NCBI RefSeq assembly: GCF_024170005.1 | Contig: NZ_JALJXJ010000002.1 | Coordinates: 620,001 to 684,000 of the forward strand | Source: Azospirillum lipoferum | GTDB taxonomy: Bacteria; Pseudomonadota; Alphaproteobacteria; Azospirillales; Azospirillaceae | Direction of reading: 5' to 3' | Length of the DNA: 64,000 nt | Part shown: positions 51,203 to 60,081 of the stretch, piece after piece | Layout of the letters: each line of letters begins with the position of its first letter | Numbering within the stretch: the stretch's first letter is position 1 | Notes under the pieces: generated by a model | Told to the model about the DNA's origin: nothing | The model's input: the letters and a program-made list of their open reading frames with translations, nothing else | Database searches by the model: none | Made by a program: the position numbers and the translations under genes

Positions 51203-52213
51203 ACGGCGCGACAGCGAACAGCCCGGCCGGCCGCGCGTCTTCAGCAGCAGCGGGTTCCAGGCGATCATGCCGGCGACCTCCCCCAGCGTTGCCTTGCGGT
51301 CCCGCTGGATCGTCCGGCGCTTGGCGATCATGCCCGGCAGACCGCACAGCGCGTCCCGGATGCCGCGGCCGATGGCGCCGGTACGCCCGCTGCCCAGGCT
51401 GCGGAACACCAGATAGACGACCAGCAGCGAATGGCCGGCGAAGGCCAGGGGCAGCAGCGGCAGCGGCATGTTCTTCACCATCGTCCACACCAGATTGCGG
51501 ACACCGTGATACTGGGCGAAGGTGCCGTACTGCTTGGACACGCCGCTGCTGACATGCTCCACCACAGCGTCGCCGACCTGAACCGCCGGTCCGCCGCTGA
51601 GACGGATGCGGAAGCCGAGGTCGACATCCTCGCAATAACAGAAGAAATCCTCGTCGAAACCGCCGACTGCCTCGAAATAATCGCGCCGGTACATGGCGGC
51701 GGCGGCACAGGGCGAGAAGACCGCGCCGCTGTAATAGGGCGGCTTCAGCATGCGGCGGTAATTGACCCGCCAGGCGAAGCCGAAGATGGAATACTGGTCC
51801 CCCTCGCCGTCGATCATGCGGGGGTCGTGCGAGAAGAGCTGGGTCGAGCCGAACATCGCCACGTCGGGCTGCGCGTGGGCGGCGGCCTGCAGCCGCTCCA
51901 TCCAGTCGCGGCGCGGAAAGGCATCGGGGTTCAGCGTGACGATCCAGGGGACGGTGGCGCCGGCGGCACCGATGTTGTTGGCCTTGGCGAATCCGACATT
52001 GCTGTCCATCCGGACCATGCTGAAGCGCGGATCGGCAGGCAAGGCGATGCCGTCGACGTCCTTAGAGGCATTGTCGACGATCACCACCTCGAAGGCGGGA
52101 TCGGTCTGGTCGAGCAGACAGCCAATGACGCGATTGACGAAGTCTGCGCAATTAAAGCTGACGATGATGATCCGGCTGTGCCGATCATTTGCACCGTCGA
52201 CGATGTGTGACAT
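51164..52213 (-). CDS. Family 2 glycosyltransferase
   Basis: A 349-residue GT2 enzyme, N-terminal SRIIIVSFNCADFVNRVIG then FEVVIVDNASKDVDG, TLNPDAFPRRDWMERL and FDEDFFCYCEDVDLGFRIRL. The C-terminal part has one hydrophobic segment. It likely adds a sugar to the same polysaccharide as its neighbours, although it is on the other strand. Divergent from the SDR gene at 52,395. Confidence 0.9.
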   Translation of the reverse strand: MSHIVDGANDRHSRIIIVSFNCADFVNRVIGCLLDQTDPAFEVVIVDNASKDVDGIALPADPRFSMVRMDSNVGFAKANNIGAAGATVPWIVTLNPDAFPRRDWMERLQAAAHAQPDVAMFGSTQLFSHDPRMIDGEGDQYSIFGFAWRVNYRRMLKPPYYSGAVFSPCAAAAMYRRDYFEAVGGFDEDFFCYCEDVDLGFRIRLSGGPAVQVGDAVVEHVSSGVSKQYGTFAQYHGVRNLVWTMVKNMPLPLLPLAFAGHSLLVVYLVFRSLGSGRTGAIGRGIRDALCGLPGMIAKRRTIQRDRKATLGEVAGMIAWNPLLLKTRGRPGCSLSRRSDQPPSVGVEKA

Positions 52214-52394
52214 GTCTTGGTAGCGTCCTTATTCACGCGTCCCTCTCCAGCTTATAGCCATTCCTACACCCGACCGAAAGCTGGAAAAGGGTCTTGGGGC
52301 TTTGGGGGCTTTACGCCGTGGCGCCACCTGGCCAAACCGGATACTAAGGCATGGTGCTCTCCCTCATACGAATTCAAACCGGGCCACCCTGCAC

Positions 52395-53339
52395 ATGCGC
52401 GTTCTCCTGACCGGTGCCACCGGCTTCGTCGGCCGCCACACCGTCCCGCTGCTGGCCGCCCACGGACATCTGGTGCGTGCCGCCCTGCGCGGCGCCAAGG
52501 AAGGCCCGTGGGAGCCGGCGGTGGTCGGCGACATCGGCCCGGACACCGACTGGACCACGGCGTTGGCCGGCGTCGACGCAGTCATCCACATGGCGGCCCG
52601 CGTCCATGTGATGCGCGACAAAGCCGACGACCCGCTGGCGGAGTTCCGCCGCGTCAACACCGCCGGCACGATCCGGTTGGCGGAGCAGGCGGCCGCCGCC
52701 GGAGTGAAGCGCTTCGTCTTCCTCAGCAGCATCAAGGCGATGGTGGACGAAAGCCGCCCCACCCCGCTGGACGAGGCGACGGTTCCCAATCCCCACAGCC
52801 CCTACGGCGTCTCCAAGTTGGAGGCCGAACGGGCGCTGGCGGCGATCTCCGCCCGCACCGGCATGGAGGTGGCGGTGATCCGCCCGCCGTTGGTCTACGG
52901 CCCCGGTGCGGCCGGCAACATGCGCGCCCTGGTGAGGCTGGTGGCGACCGGCCTCCCGCTGCCGCTGGGTGGCATCCACAACCGGCGCAGCCTGATCTAT
53001 GTCGGCAACCTCGCCGACGCCGTTGTGACGGTGCTGGAGCATCCCGATGCCGCCGGCCAAACCCTTCTGGTCCAGGATGGGGAACCTCTGTCGACCGCTG
53101 ATCTGGTGCGCGCCATCGCCGCAGCACTGGGCCGGCCGGCGCGGCTGATCCCGGTGCCGCGCAGCCTGATGGCCCTGGGCGCGGCGCTGACCGGCATGCG
53201 CGCGGTGTTCGATCGGCTGGCAGGGACGCTGACGGTGGATGACGGTCCCATCCGCGAAAGGCTCGGCTGGCGCCCGCCGCATGACCTTGCGTCCGGGTTG
53301 CGCGCCACCGCGGAATGGTTCAAAGCTTCCCGCGGCTGA
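52395..53339 (+). CDS. NAD-dependent epimerase/dehydratase (WbpV-like)
   Basis: A 314-residue extended SDR with GATGFVGRH at 7-15 and catalytic Tyr137-x3-Lys141 (YGVSK). The SSIKAMVDE segment and the short substrate loop resemble the reductases that make UDP-N-acetyl-quinovosamine/fucosamine (WbpV, WreQ). It lies next to a WbpM-like dehydratase, whose product such enzymes reduce. Function inferred from family and position. Confidence 0.82.
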   Translation: MRVLLTGATGFVGRHTVPLLAAHGHLVRAALRGAKEGPWEPAVVGDIGPDTDWTTALAGVDAVIHMAARVHVMRDKADDPLAEFRRVNTAGTIRLAEQAAAAGVKRFVFLSSIKAMVDESRPTPLDEATVPNPHSPYGVSKLEAERALAAISARTGMEVAVIRPPLVYGPGAAGNMRALVRLVATGLPLPLGGIHNRRSLIYVGNLADAVVTVLEHPDAAGQTLLVQDGEPLSTADLVRAIAAALGRPARLIPVPRSLMALGAALTGMRAVFDRLAGTLTVDDGPIRERLGWRPPHDLASGLRATAEWFKASRG

Positions 53340-53384
53340 TCGCGACGGCGAAACAAGCCGAACGAATGAACAAGGTTTAGCGGC

Positions 53385-55319
53385 ATGCGTATCCCGTCCG
53401 CACGGGCATCCCTGGTGTTCCTGCACGATCTGGTCATGACCGGGGTCGCCCTGGTCGTTGCCCTGTACCTGCGGGTGGGCGGTTCCGCCTTCGGTCTGTA
53501 TTCCGACGCCCTGACCATTGCGCTACCGGTGCTGGTCGGCGTTTCGGCGGCCGTCTTCCTGCTGTTCGGGCTTTATCGCGGCATCTGGCGTTACGCCTCC
53601 ATCCCCGACCTGATGCAGGTGGTCCGCGCCGTCACGGTGGCGGTCCTGTGCTTCGTCCTGGCGATGTTCCTGCTGACCCGTGCGGAGCTTCTGCCGCGGT
53701 CGCTGCCGCCGATTCTGTGGCTGGTGCAGATGCTTCTGCTCGGCGGGCCGCGCTTCGCCTACCGCTTCCTGAAGGACCGCCGTTTCAGCTGGGCCGAGGC
53801 GGTGGAAGGCGTGCCGCGCATCCCCGTCCTGCTGCTGGGCGTCGGTGACGCGGCGGAGCTGTTCATCCGCTCGCTCGACCAGCCGGGCCAGTCGGCCTAT
53901 CGCGTCGTCGGCATCCTGGACGACAAGGGCCGGCGGGTCGGCCATGCCGTGCGCGGCGTGCCGGTGCTGGGCGGTCCCGACGACCTTGAGCAGGTGGTCC
54001 AGGCGCTGGACCGCAAGCGCGAACGGCCGCAGCGGCTGATCGTCACCAAGGGCGATGCCGAACTGAAGGGATCGACCCTGCGCAGCCTGCTCGACCGGGC
54101 GGAGGCGCTTGGCCTGGTCCTCTCCCGCCTGCCCAGCCTGACCGAATTCAAATCGGCGCTCGGCGAAGGCAAGGGGGTGGAGGTTCGGCCGATCGCGCTG
54201 GAGGATCTGCTGGGCCGGCCGCAGGCGGTGCTGGACCGAGGCGCCATGTCCGGGCTGGTCGGCGGCCGGCGTGTGATCGTCACCGGCGCCGGCGGCACCA
54301 TCGGCAGCGAGCTGGTCCGCCAGATCGCGGCACTGGGACCGGAACGGCTGATCCTGCTCGATGCCGGGGAGTTCAACCTCTACAGCATCGAGATGGAGGT
54401 GCGGGAGAAGTTCCCCGGCCTCGACCCCCGACCGGTCATCGCCGACGTGCGCGACCGCGACCGCATCATGCGCCTGTTCCAGGAGGAGCGCCCCGCCCTG
54501 GTCTTCCACGCCGCGGCGCTGAAGCATGTGCCGCTGGTGGAGGCCAACCCGTGCGAGGGCGTGCTGACCAACGTCGTCGGTACCCGCAACGTCGCCGATG
54601 CGGCGCGTGCCGCCGGCTGCCTCGCCATGGTGCTGATCTCCACCGATAAGGCGATCCGCCCGACCAGCGTGATGGGGGCGGCCAAGCGCTTCGCCGAGAC
54701 CTATTGCCAGGCGCTCGACGTTCTGCCGCCTCGCGATGGGACGGAGCATGCCACCCGCTACATGACCGTGCGCTTCGGCAACGTGCTGGGGTCGTCGGGC
54801 TCGGTGGTGCCGCTGTTCACCCGGCAGCTGGCGAAGGGCGGCCCGCTGACCGTCACCCACCCCGATATGCGCCGCTATTTCATGACGGTGCGCGAGGCGG
54901 TGGAGCTGGTACTGCAGGCGTCCGCCCACGGCGCCACCCGTGCCGAGGACCGTGGCAAGATCCTGGTGCTGGACATGGGCGAGCCGGTGAAGATCGCCGA
55001 CCTCGCCCGCCAGATGATCCGGCTGGCCGGCTATCGCCCAGGCGTCGACATCGAGATCGCCTATACCGGCCTGCGCCCCGGCGAGAAGCTGTTCGAGGAA
55101 ATCCTGACCGCTGCGGAGGCGCCGAGCCGCACCGAGGCCGACGGCGTCTTCCTCGCCTCCCCTCGGCTGATCGACTATGCGCTGATCAACCGCGCGGTCG
55201 GTGAATTGGAGGTGACGGCACGGGCCGGCGACGGCGAGCGGGTTCTGTCGATCCTCGGCACCATCGTGCCCGATTTCCGCGCCGAAGCGGTGCTTCCGCC
55301 CGCCGCGACGCAGGCGTGA
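53385..55319 (+). CDS. WbpM/CapD-like nucleotide-sugar 4,6-dehydratase
   Basis: A 644-residue membrane protein. N-terminal four transmembrane segments (about 10-125), a regulatory domain (about 140-290) and a catalytic SDR domain with GAGGTIGSEL near 304. The catalytic tyrosine is replaced by methionine in SVMGAAKR (near 427), the Met-x3-Lys variant typical of WbpM, and STDKAIRP precedes it. It converts UDP-GlcNAc to the 4-keto-6-deoxy sugar used for O-antigen. Last gene of the cluster. Confidence 0.92.
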   Translation: MRIPSARASLVFLHDLVMTGVALVVALYLRVGGSAFGLYSDALTIALPVLVGVSAAVFLLFGLYRGIWRYASIPDLMQVVRAVTVAVLCFVLAMFLLTRAELLPRSLPPILWLVQMLLLGGPRFAYRFLKDRRFSWAEAVEGVPRIPVLLLGVGDAAELFIRSLDQPGQSAYRVVGILDDKGRRVGHAVRGVPVLGGPDDLEQVVQALDRKRERPQRLIVTKGDAELKGSTLRSLLDRAEALGLVLSRLPSLTEFKSALGEGKGVEVRPIALEDLLGRPQAVLDRGAMSGLVGGRRVIVTGAGGTIGSELVRQIAALGPERLILLDAGEFNLYSIEMEVREKFPGLDPRPVIADVRDRDRIMRLFQEERPALVFHAAALKHVPLVEANPCEGVLTNVVGTRNVADAARAAGCLAMVLISTDKAIRPTSVMGAAKRFAETYCQALDVLPPRDGTEHATRYMTVRFGNVLGSSGSVVPLFTRQLAKGGPLTVTHPDMRRYFMTVREAVELVLQASAHGATRAEDRGKILVLDMGEPVKIADLARQMIRLAGYRPGVDIEIAYTGLRPGEKLFEEILTAAEAPSRTEADGVFLASPRLIDYALINRAVGELEVTARAGDGERVLSILGTIVPDFRAEAVLPPAATQA

Positions 55320-55491
55320 TTGGAACCTGATCGGGGGGCTCGTTCCGGGCACGGAAAAAAGTGAGCGACGAGGTGATTTTAAGCGCTTGCATCCCCAAAA
55401 GGCCTGTGGCATAACCCGCGCCACTTCGGGGGGCGGTCAAGCCTGAACGCCTCACCCGGACGCGTCGCCCCGGCGATGATCGGTTATCGGG

Positions 55492-55566
<75 letters not shown>

Positions 55567-55602
55567 TTCCTCCGATCCTGTCATCGGACGTCCGCATCTG
55601 GC

Positions 55603-55677
<75 letters not shown>

Positions 55678-55761
55678 TTCCTCCCTTTTAAAAACTCCCC
55701 TTGAAAATCGGCTCATCGCTTCCTTGACCTTGCCGCCGAAAGGCCGCAAGAAACGCGCGCA

Positions 55762-55807
55762 TTTTCACCATCGGTGAAAACTCGGTACACTGCTTCACAG
55801 CTGTGAA
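55762..55807 (+). promoter_or_regulatory. Paired palindromes upstream of aroC
   Basis: TTTTCACC-ATC-GGTGAAAA (55,762-55,780) and TTCACAGCTGTGAA (55,794-55,807) share TTCAC/GTGAA half-sites with five- and four-base spacers and lie about 30 bases apart, centre to centre. They end 36 bases before the aroC ATG. Probable double operator; the regulator is unknown. Confidence 0.5.
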
Positions 55808-55843
55808 CTTTCAGGCGCGGGTTCGTTTCGGGAGGATGTCACC

Positions 55844-56923
55844 ATGGCCGGCAACAGCTTCGGCACGCTTTTCCGCTTCACCACCTGGGGCGAGAGCCAC
55901 GGTCCGGCCATCGGCGTCGTCGTGGACGGCTGCCCGTCGCTGATCGACCTCGTGGCGGAAACGGACATCCAGCCCTGGATGGACAAGCGCCGGCCCGGCC
56001 AGTCGCGCTACACCACCCAGCGCCAGGAACCCGATCAGGTGAAGATCCTGTCCGGCGTGTTCGAGGACAAGACGACCGGCACCCCGATCTCCCTGCTGAT
56101 CGAGAACACCGACCAGCGCTCCAAGGACTACAGCGACATCGCCGGCAAATTCCGCCCCGGCCATGCCGACTACACCTACTGGCAGAAATACGGCATCCGC
56201 GATTATCGCGGCGGTGGCCGCTCCTCGGCACGGGAAACCGCCTGCCGGGTCGCCGCCGGGGCGGTGGCACGCAAGGTGCTGGGCTCCGCCATCCAGGTGC
56301 GCGGCGCCCTGGTGCAGATCGGTCCGCACAAGATCGACCGCAGCCGCTGGGACTGGGCGGAAATCGACAACAACCCCTTCTTCTGCCCCGACCCGGTCGC
56401 CGCCACCCAGTGGGCCGACTATCTCGACGGCATCCGCAAGAGCGGTTCGTCGGTCGGCGCGGTGGTCGAACTGGTGGCGTCGGGTGTGCCGGTGGGGTTG
56501 GGCGACCCGCTCTACGACAAGCTGGACAGCGACCTTGCCTGCGCGATGATGACGATCAACGCGGTGAAGGGGGTCGAGATCGGCAATGGCTTCGCCGCCG
56601 CCGAACTGACCGGCGAAGACAACGCCGACGAGATGCGCATGGGGCCGGACGGCCAGCCACAGTTCCTGACCAACCACGCCGGCGGCATCCTGGGCGGCAT
56701 CTCCACCGGGCAAGACATCGTCGTGCGCTTCGCGGTGAAGCCGACCAGTTCGATCCTGACGCCGCGCCAGACGGTGGACACCGCCGGCAATGATACCGAC
56801 ATCCTGACCAAGGGCCGCCACGACCCCTGCGTCGGCATCCGCGCCGTCCCGGTGGGCGAGGCGATGATGGCCTGCGTACTGGCGGATCATCTGCTGCGGC
56901 GGCGGGCCGAGCGGCGGGAGTAA
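55844..56923 (+). CDS. aroC: Chorismate synthase
   Basis: A 359-residue FMN-dependent enzyme for the last step of the shikimate pathway. Signature segments [15 protein letters not shown] (N-terminus), [23 protein letters not shown] [20 protein letters not shown] (in part), GRSSARETA and the C-terminal [17 protein letters not shown] are all present. Start ATG follows AGGAGG-like GGGAGGATGTCACC. Confidence 0.97.
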   Translation: MAGNSFGTLFRFTTWGESHGPAIGVVVDGCPSLIDLVAETDIQPWMDKRRPGQSRYTTQRQEPDQVKILSGVFEDKTTGTPISLLIENTDQRSKDYSDIAGKFRPGHADYTYWQKYGIRDYRGGGRSSARETACRVAAGAVARKVLGSAIQVRGALVQIGPHKIDRSRWDWAEIDNNPFFCPDPVAATQWADYLDGIRKSGSSVGAVVELVASGVPVGLGDPLYDKLDSDLACAMMTINAVKGVEIGNGFAAAELTGEDNADEMRMGPDGQPQFLTNHAGGILGGISTGQDIVVRFAVKPTSSILTPRQTVDTAGNDTDILTKGRHDPCVGIRAVPVGEAMMACVLADHLLRRRAERRE

Positions 56924-56930
56924 CCTTCCC

Positions 56931-57515
56931 ATGCCCGCCCTCCGCCACGGACAGCGCCTGATCCTCGCCCTGGCGATGCTGATCGTTCTCTCCGCTGGTG
57001 CCGCTCGGGCGACCGCGGCGGACGACAGGCCCTTCCGGGAATTTGACGAAGCCTTCAAGAGCTGGAAGCTCTACTGTCAGCTCTGGTCCGGCACGAGGCA
57101 GGTGGAGTGTGAGCTGTCCACCCGCGGCATCAACGACCGCACCGCCCGGCTGGTCTGGCTGCGCTCGACCGACCGCTGGCGCGAGGGGCTGCGTTTCCGC
57201 GTGTCCGCCGACTCGCTGGACCTGGACAAGCTGGTGCGGGTCTGGGCCGACCGGGCGGTGTTCAAGCCCGATTCCCCCTGCAAGCCCTTCCGGTTCGAGA
57301 CCAACACCTGCGCGGTGAGCGATCCCGACATCAACCGCAGGATGGTGGAGAAGATCGCCCCGGCGCCGGAGGTCTCCATCGTCGGCCAGTCGCCGGCGGG
57401 GGAGAAGACGGAGGTCCGCTTCCCGCTCGCCGGTTTCCGCGAGGCGCTGGAACGCAGCGACGCCATCCGTGCGATGGCCGGTCGTCCCTGGTCGACGACT
57501 CCTGGCTCGGATTGA
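56931..57515 (+). CDS. Secreted hypothetical protein (possibly IalB-like)
   Basis: A 194-residue exported protein. Signal peptide LILALAMLIVLSAGAARATA with cleavage near residue 28. The mature domain has WKLYCQLWSGTRQVECELS, a Trp/Cys pattern like the invasion-associated locus B family, and two further cysteines (SPCKPF, TNTCAV). The IalB link is tentative. It starts seven bases after aroC, so it is likely co-transcribed with aroC. Confidence 0.7.
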   Translation: MPALRHGQRLILALAMLIVLSAGAARATAADDRPFREFDEAFKSWKLYCQLWSGTRQVECELSTRGINDRTARLVWLRSTDRWREGLRFRVSADSLDLDKLVRVWADRAVFKPDSPCKPFRFETNTCAVSDPDINRRMVEKIAPAPEVSIVGQSPAGEKTEVRFPLAGFREALERSDAIRAMAGRPWSTTPGSD

Positions 57516-57563
57516 TCCCTATATAGCGAACTCCATGACGAGAACCGACGGACTCCCCGCCCA

Positions 57564-59720
57564 GTGACCGACAGCCATTTTCCCAGCAAGGACACCATCC
57601 TCGCCTTCATCCGGTCCAGCACCACCCCCGTCGGCAAGCGCGAGATCGCCCGCGCCTTCAAGCTGTCCGGATCAGCCGACCGCGAGATGCTGAAGGACCT
57701 GCTGCGCGAACTGGAGGCGGAGGGCACGGTGGAGCGCGGACGCAACAAGCGCATGGCCCCGCCGCAGTCCCTGCCTGCCGTTGCGGTTCTGCTGGTCACC
57801 GGCGTCGATACGGACGGCGAGTTGTCGGCCCGACCGCTGACCTGGACCGGCGAAGGCAATCCGCCGCGCATCTTCCTGCTGCCGGAAAGGAAATCGCGGG
57901 GGGAGGACAAGCCGCTGGCCGTCGGCGACACGCTGCTGGCGAAACTCGCCCGCATCAACGACCGTCTTTACGAGGCACGTGTCATCCGCCGCATAGACGG
58001 CGAACGCGAGGGCCGCATCCTTGGCGTCTACCGGCCGAGCGCCGATGGCGGACGCATCCACCCGACCGACCGTCGCCACAAGACCGAGTTCCTGGTGTTG
58101 CCGCCCAACCGCGGCGATGCCGAACCCAGCGATCTCGTCTTCGCCGACATCCTGCCAGCCGGGCGCGCCGGCCAGCCGCAGGCCCGCGTGGTTGAACGGC
58201 TGGGCTCCACCGACGAGCCGCGCGCCTTCAGCCTGATCGCCATCCACGCACACGGCATTCCCACCGTGTTCCCGCATGCCGCCCTGCGCGAGGCGGAACT
58301 GGCGGCGGTGCCGGCGCTGATGCAGCGGGAGGATCTGCGCGACATCCCGCTGGTGACCATCGACGGCGCCGACGCCCGCGACTTCGACGATGCCGTGTGG
58401 GCGAAGCGGGACGGCGACCCTGAGAACCCGGAAGGCTGGCACCTGATCGTCGCCATCGCCGACGTGTCCTATTACGTGCGCCCCGGATCGGCGCTGGACC
58501 GCGCGGCCTACGAGCGCGGCAACTCCGTGTATTTCCCCGACCGCGTCGTACCGATGCTGCCGGAGGCATTGTCGAACGGGCTGTGCTCGCTGCGGCCGGG
58601 GGAGGACCGCGCCTGTCTGGCCTTCCACCTGTGGGTCGACCGCGACGGCGTGCTGATCCGGCATCGCTTGGTCCGCGGCCTCATGCGGTCGGCGGCGCGG
58701 CTGACCTATGAACAGGTGCAGGACTGCCACGACGGCAGGCCGGACGAGGCGACGGCGCCGCTGGCCGACGCCGTCATCGCCCCGCTGTTCGACGCCTATG
58801 CCCGGCTCGCCGCCGCCCGCGCCAAGCGCGGCACGCTGGAACTCGACCTGCCGGAACGCCGGGTACATATCGACGAGCGCGGCCGGGTCGCCGAGATCGC
58901 CCGGCGCGGACGCCACGACAGCCACCGGCTGATCGAGGAATTCATGATCGCCGCCAACGTCGCGGCGGCGGAGGTGCTGGAACGGCGCACCATGCCCGGC
59001 CTCTACCGCATCCACGACCGCCCTTCGATGGAGAAGATGGAGGCGCTACGCGGCTTCCTGGCCGGGATCGGCCATCCGCTGGCCAAGAGCGCCGACCTGA
59101 CACCGGACCATTTAACCCGCATCCTGCGCAAGGTGGAGGGCACCTCGCACGCGCCGCTGGTCAGCGAGATCATCCTGCGCGCCCAGGCCCAGGCCGCCTA
59201 CAGCCCCGACAACATCGGCCATTTCGGTCTGGCGTTGCACCGCTATGCCCATTTCACCTCGCCGATCCGCCGCTATGCCGACCTGATCGTCCACCGCGCG
59301 CTGATCCGCACGCTGGGGCTGGGCGTCGGCGGGCTGGATGACGAGACGCTGGGCAGGCTGACGGAGATCGGCGAGCATCTGTCCGGCACCGAACGCCGCG
59401 CTGCCGCCGCGGAACGCGACGCGGTGGACCGCTACACCGCCGCCTTCCTGGCCGACCGGGTAGGGGAACGCTTCAGCGGGCGCATCTCCGGCGTCAGCCG
59501 CTTCGGGCTGTTCGTGCGGCTGGACGAGAGCGGAGCCGACGGGCTGGTCCCCGCCAGCAGCCTGCCCGACGACAGGTACGAGCATGACGAGGCCGCACAC
59601 GCTCTGACCGGACAGCGTACGGGTCGTACGTACCGCCTCAGCAGCCCGGTCAAGGTGGTGCTGGTGGAGGCCGATCCGGTCAGCGGCAGCACCCTTTTCC
59701 GGCTGGCCGACTCGGTGTGA
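57564..59720 (+). CDS. rnr: Ribonuclease R
   Basis: A 718-residue 3'-5' exoribonuclease of the RNB family. N-terminal winged helix (about 1-65), cold-shock domains, the RNB catalytic core beginning near 265 with the metal-binding DGADARDFDDAVW, the HRYAHFTSPIRRYADLIVHR block near 555 and a C-terminal S1 domain (about 630-712: FSGRISGVSRFGLFVRLDE). It degrades structured RNA. GTG start with no good ribosome site; an in-frame ATG is not near. Confidence 0.95.
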   Translation: MTDSHFPSKDTILAFIRSSTTPVGKREIARAFKLSGSADREMLKDLLRELEAEGTVERGRNKRMAPPQSLPAVAVLLVTGVDTDGELSARPLTWTGEGNPPRIFLLPERKSRGEDKPLAVGDTLLAKLARINDRLYEARVIRRIDGEREGRILGVYRPSADGGRIHPTDRRHKTEFLVLPPNRGDAEPSDLVFADILPAGRAGQPQARVVERLGSTDEPRAFSLIAIHAHGIPTVFPHAALREAELAAVPALMQREDLRDIPLVTIDGADARDFDDAVWAKRDGDPENPEGWHLIVAIADVSYYVRPGSALDRAAYERGNSVYFPDRVVPMLPEALSNGLCSLRPGEDRACLAFHLWVDRDGVLIRHRLVRGLMRSAARLTYEQVQDCHDGRPDEATAPLADAVIAPLFDAYARLAAARAKRGTLELDLPERRVHIDERGRVAEIARRGRHDSHRLIEEFMIAANVAAAEVLERRTMPGLYRIHDRPSMEKMEALRGFLAGIGHPLAKSADLTPDHLTRILRKVEGTSHAPLVSEIILRAQAQAAYSPDNIGHFGLALHRYAHFTSPIRRYADLIVHRALIRTLGLGVGGLDDETLGRLTEIGEHLSGTERRAAAAERDAVDRYTAAFLADRVGERFSGRISGVSRFGLFVRLDESGADGLVPASSLPDDRYEHDEAAHALTGQRTGRTYRLSSPVKVVLVEADPVSGSTLFRLADSV

Positions 59721-60081
59721 CGGAGGGGACATGGACTAGAGCGTTGCACAATGGCAACGCTTGAGCCTCAGGACTGATATACGACCGACTCGCGGCCAAG
59801 CCACGGGTTGGTGGCACCTCCGCCATACCAGCGTGACCTTGGCGACACAGGGTTGGACAATCCGCAACATTGTGGTGCGGCCCGCAATTTTGTCCCGCCC
59901 ACCCTCCTAAACGAAGGTGTATCTATCACCCATCCGGGATCGGGAACATCCTCCTCCGGTCCGGCTGCAGGAAAGGGAGGCCGCGGTTCGCCCCATGGCC
60001 CAGTTCGATCACAGCGTGTGCGATCACGACGTGTGCGACCGGAATGCACCGTCCCGCCTGCCGCCTTTTCGGATCTCCGCA
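59721..60081 (+). other. Intergenic region between rnr and the S41 protease gene
   Basis: About 360 bases. A hairpin AGCGTTGC/GCAACGCT (59,740-59,761) shortly after rnr may end its transcript, although no T-tract follows. The protease frame is open from about 59,917 but the translated sequence before 60,082 is not signal-like or conserved in character. A GGGAGG site at 59,975-59,980 with ATG at 59,995 is an alternative start. Confidence 0.5.

Noticed and set aside
53523..55424. Long open frame (633 codons) on the minus strand opposite the WbpM-like gene
   Set aside because: Antisense shadow with no domain pattern; the plus-strand gene is complete and conserved.
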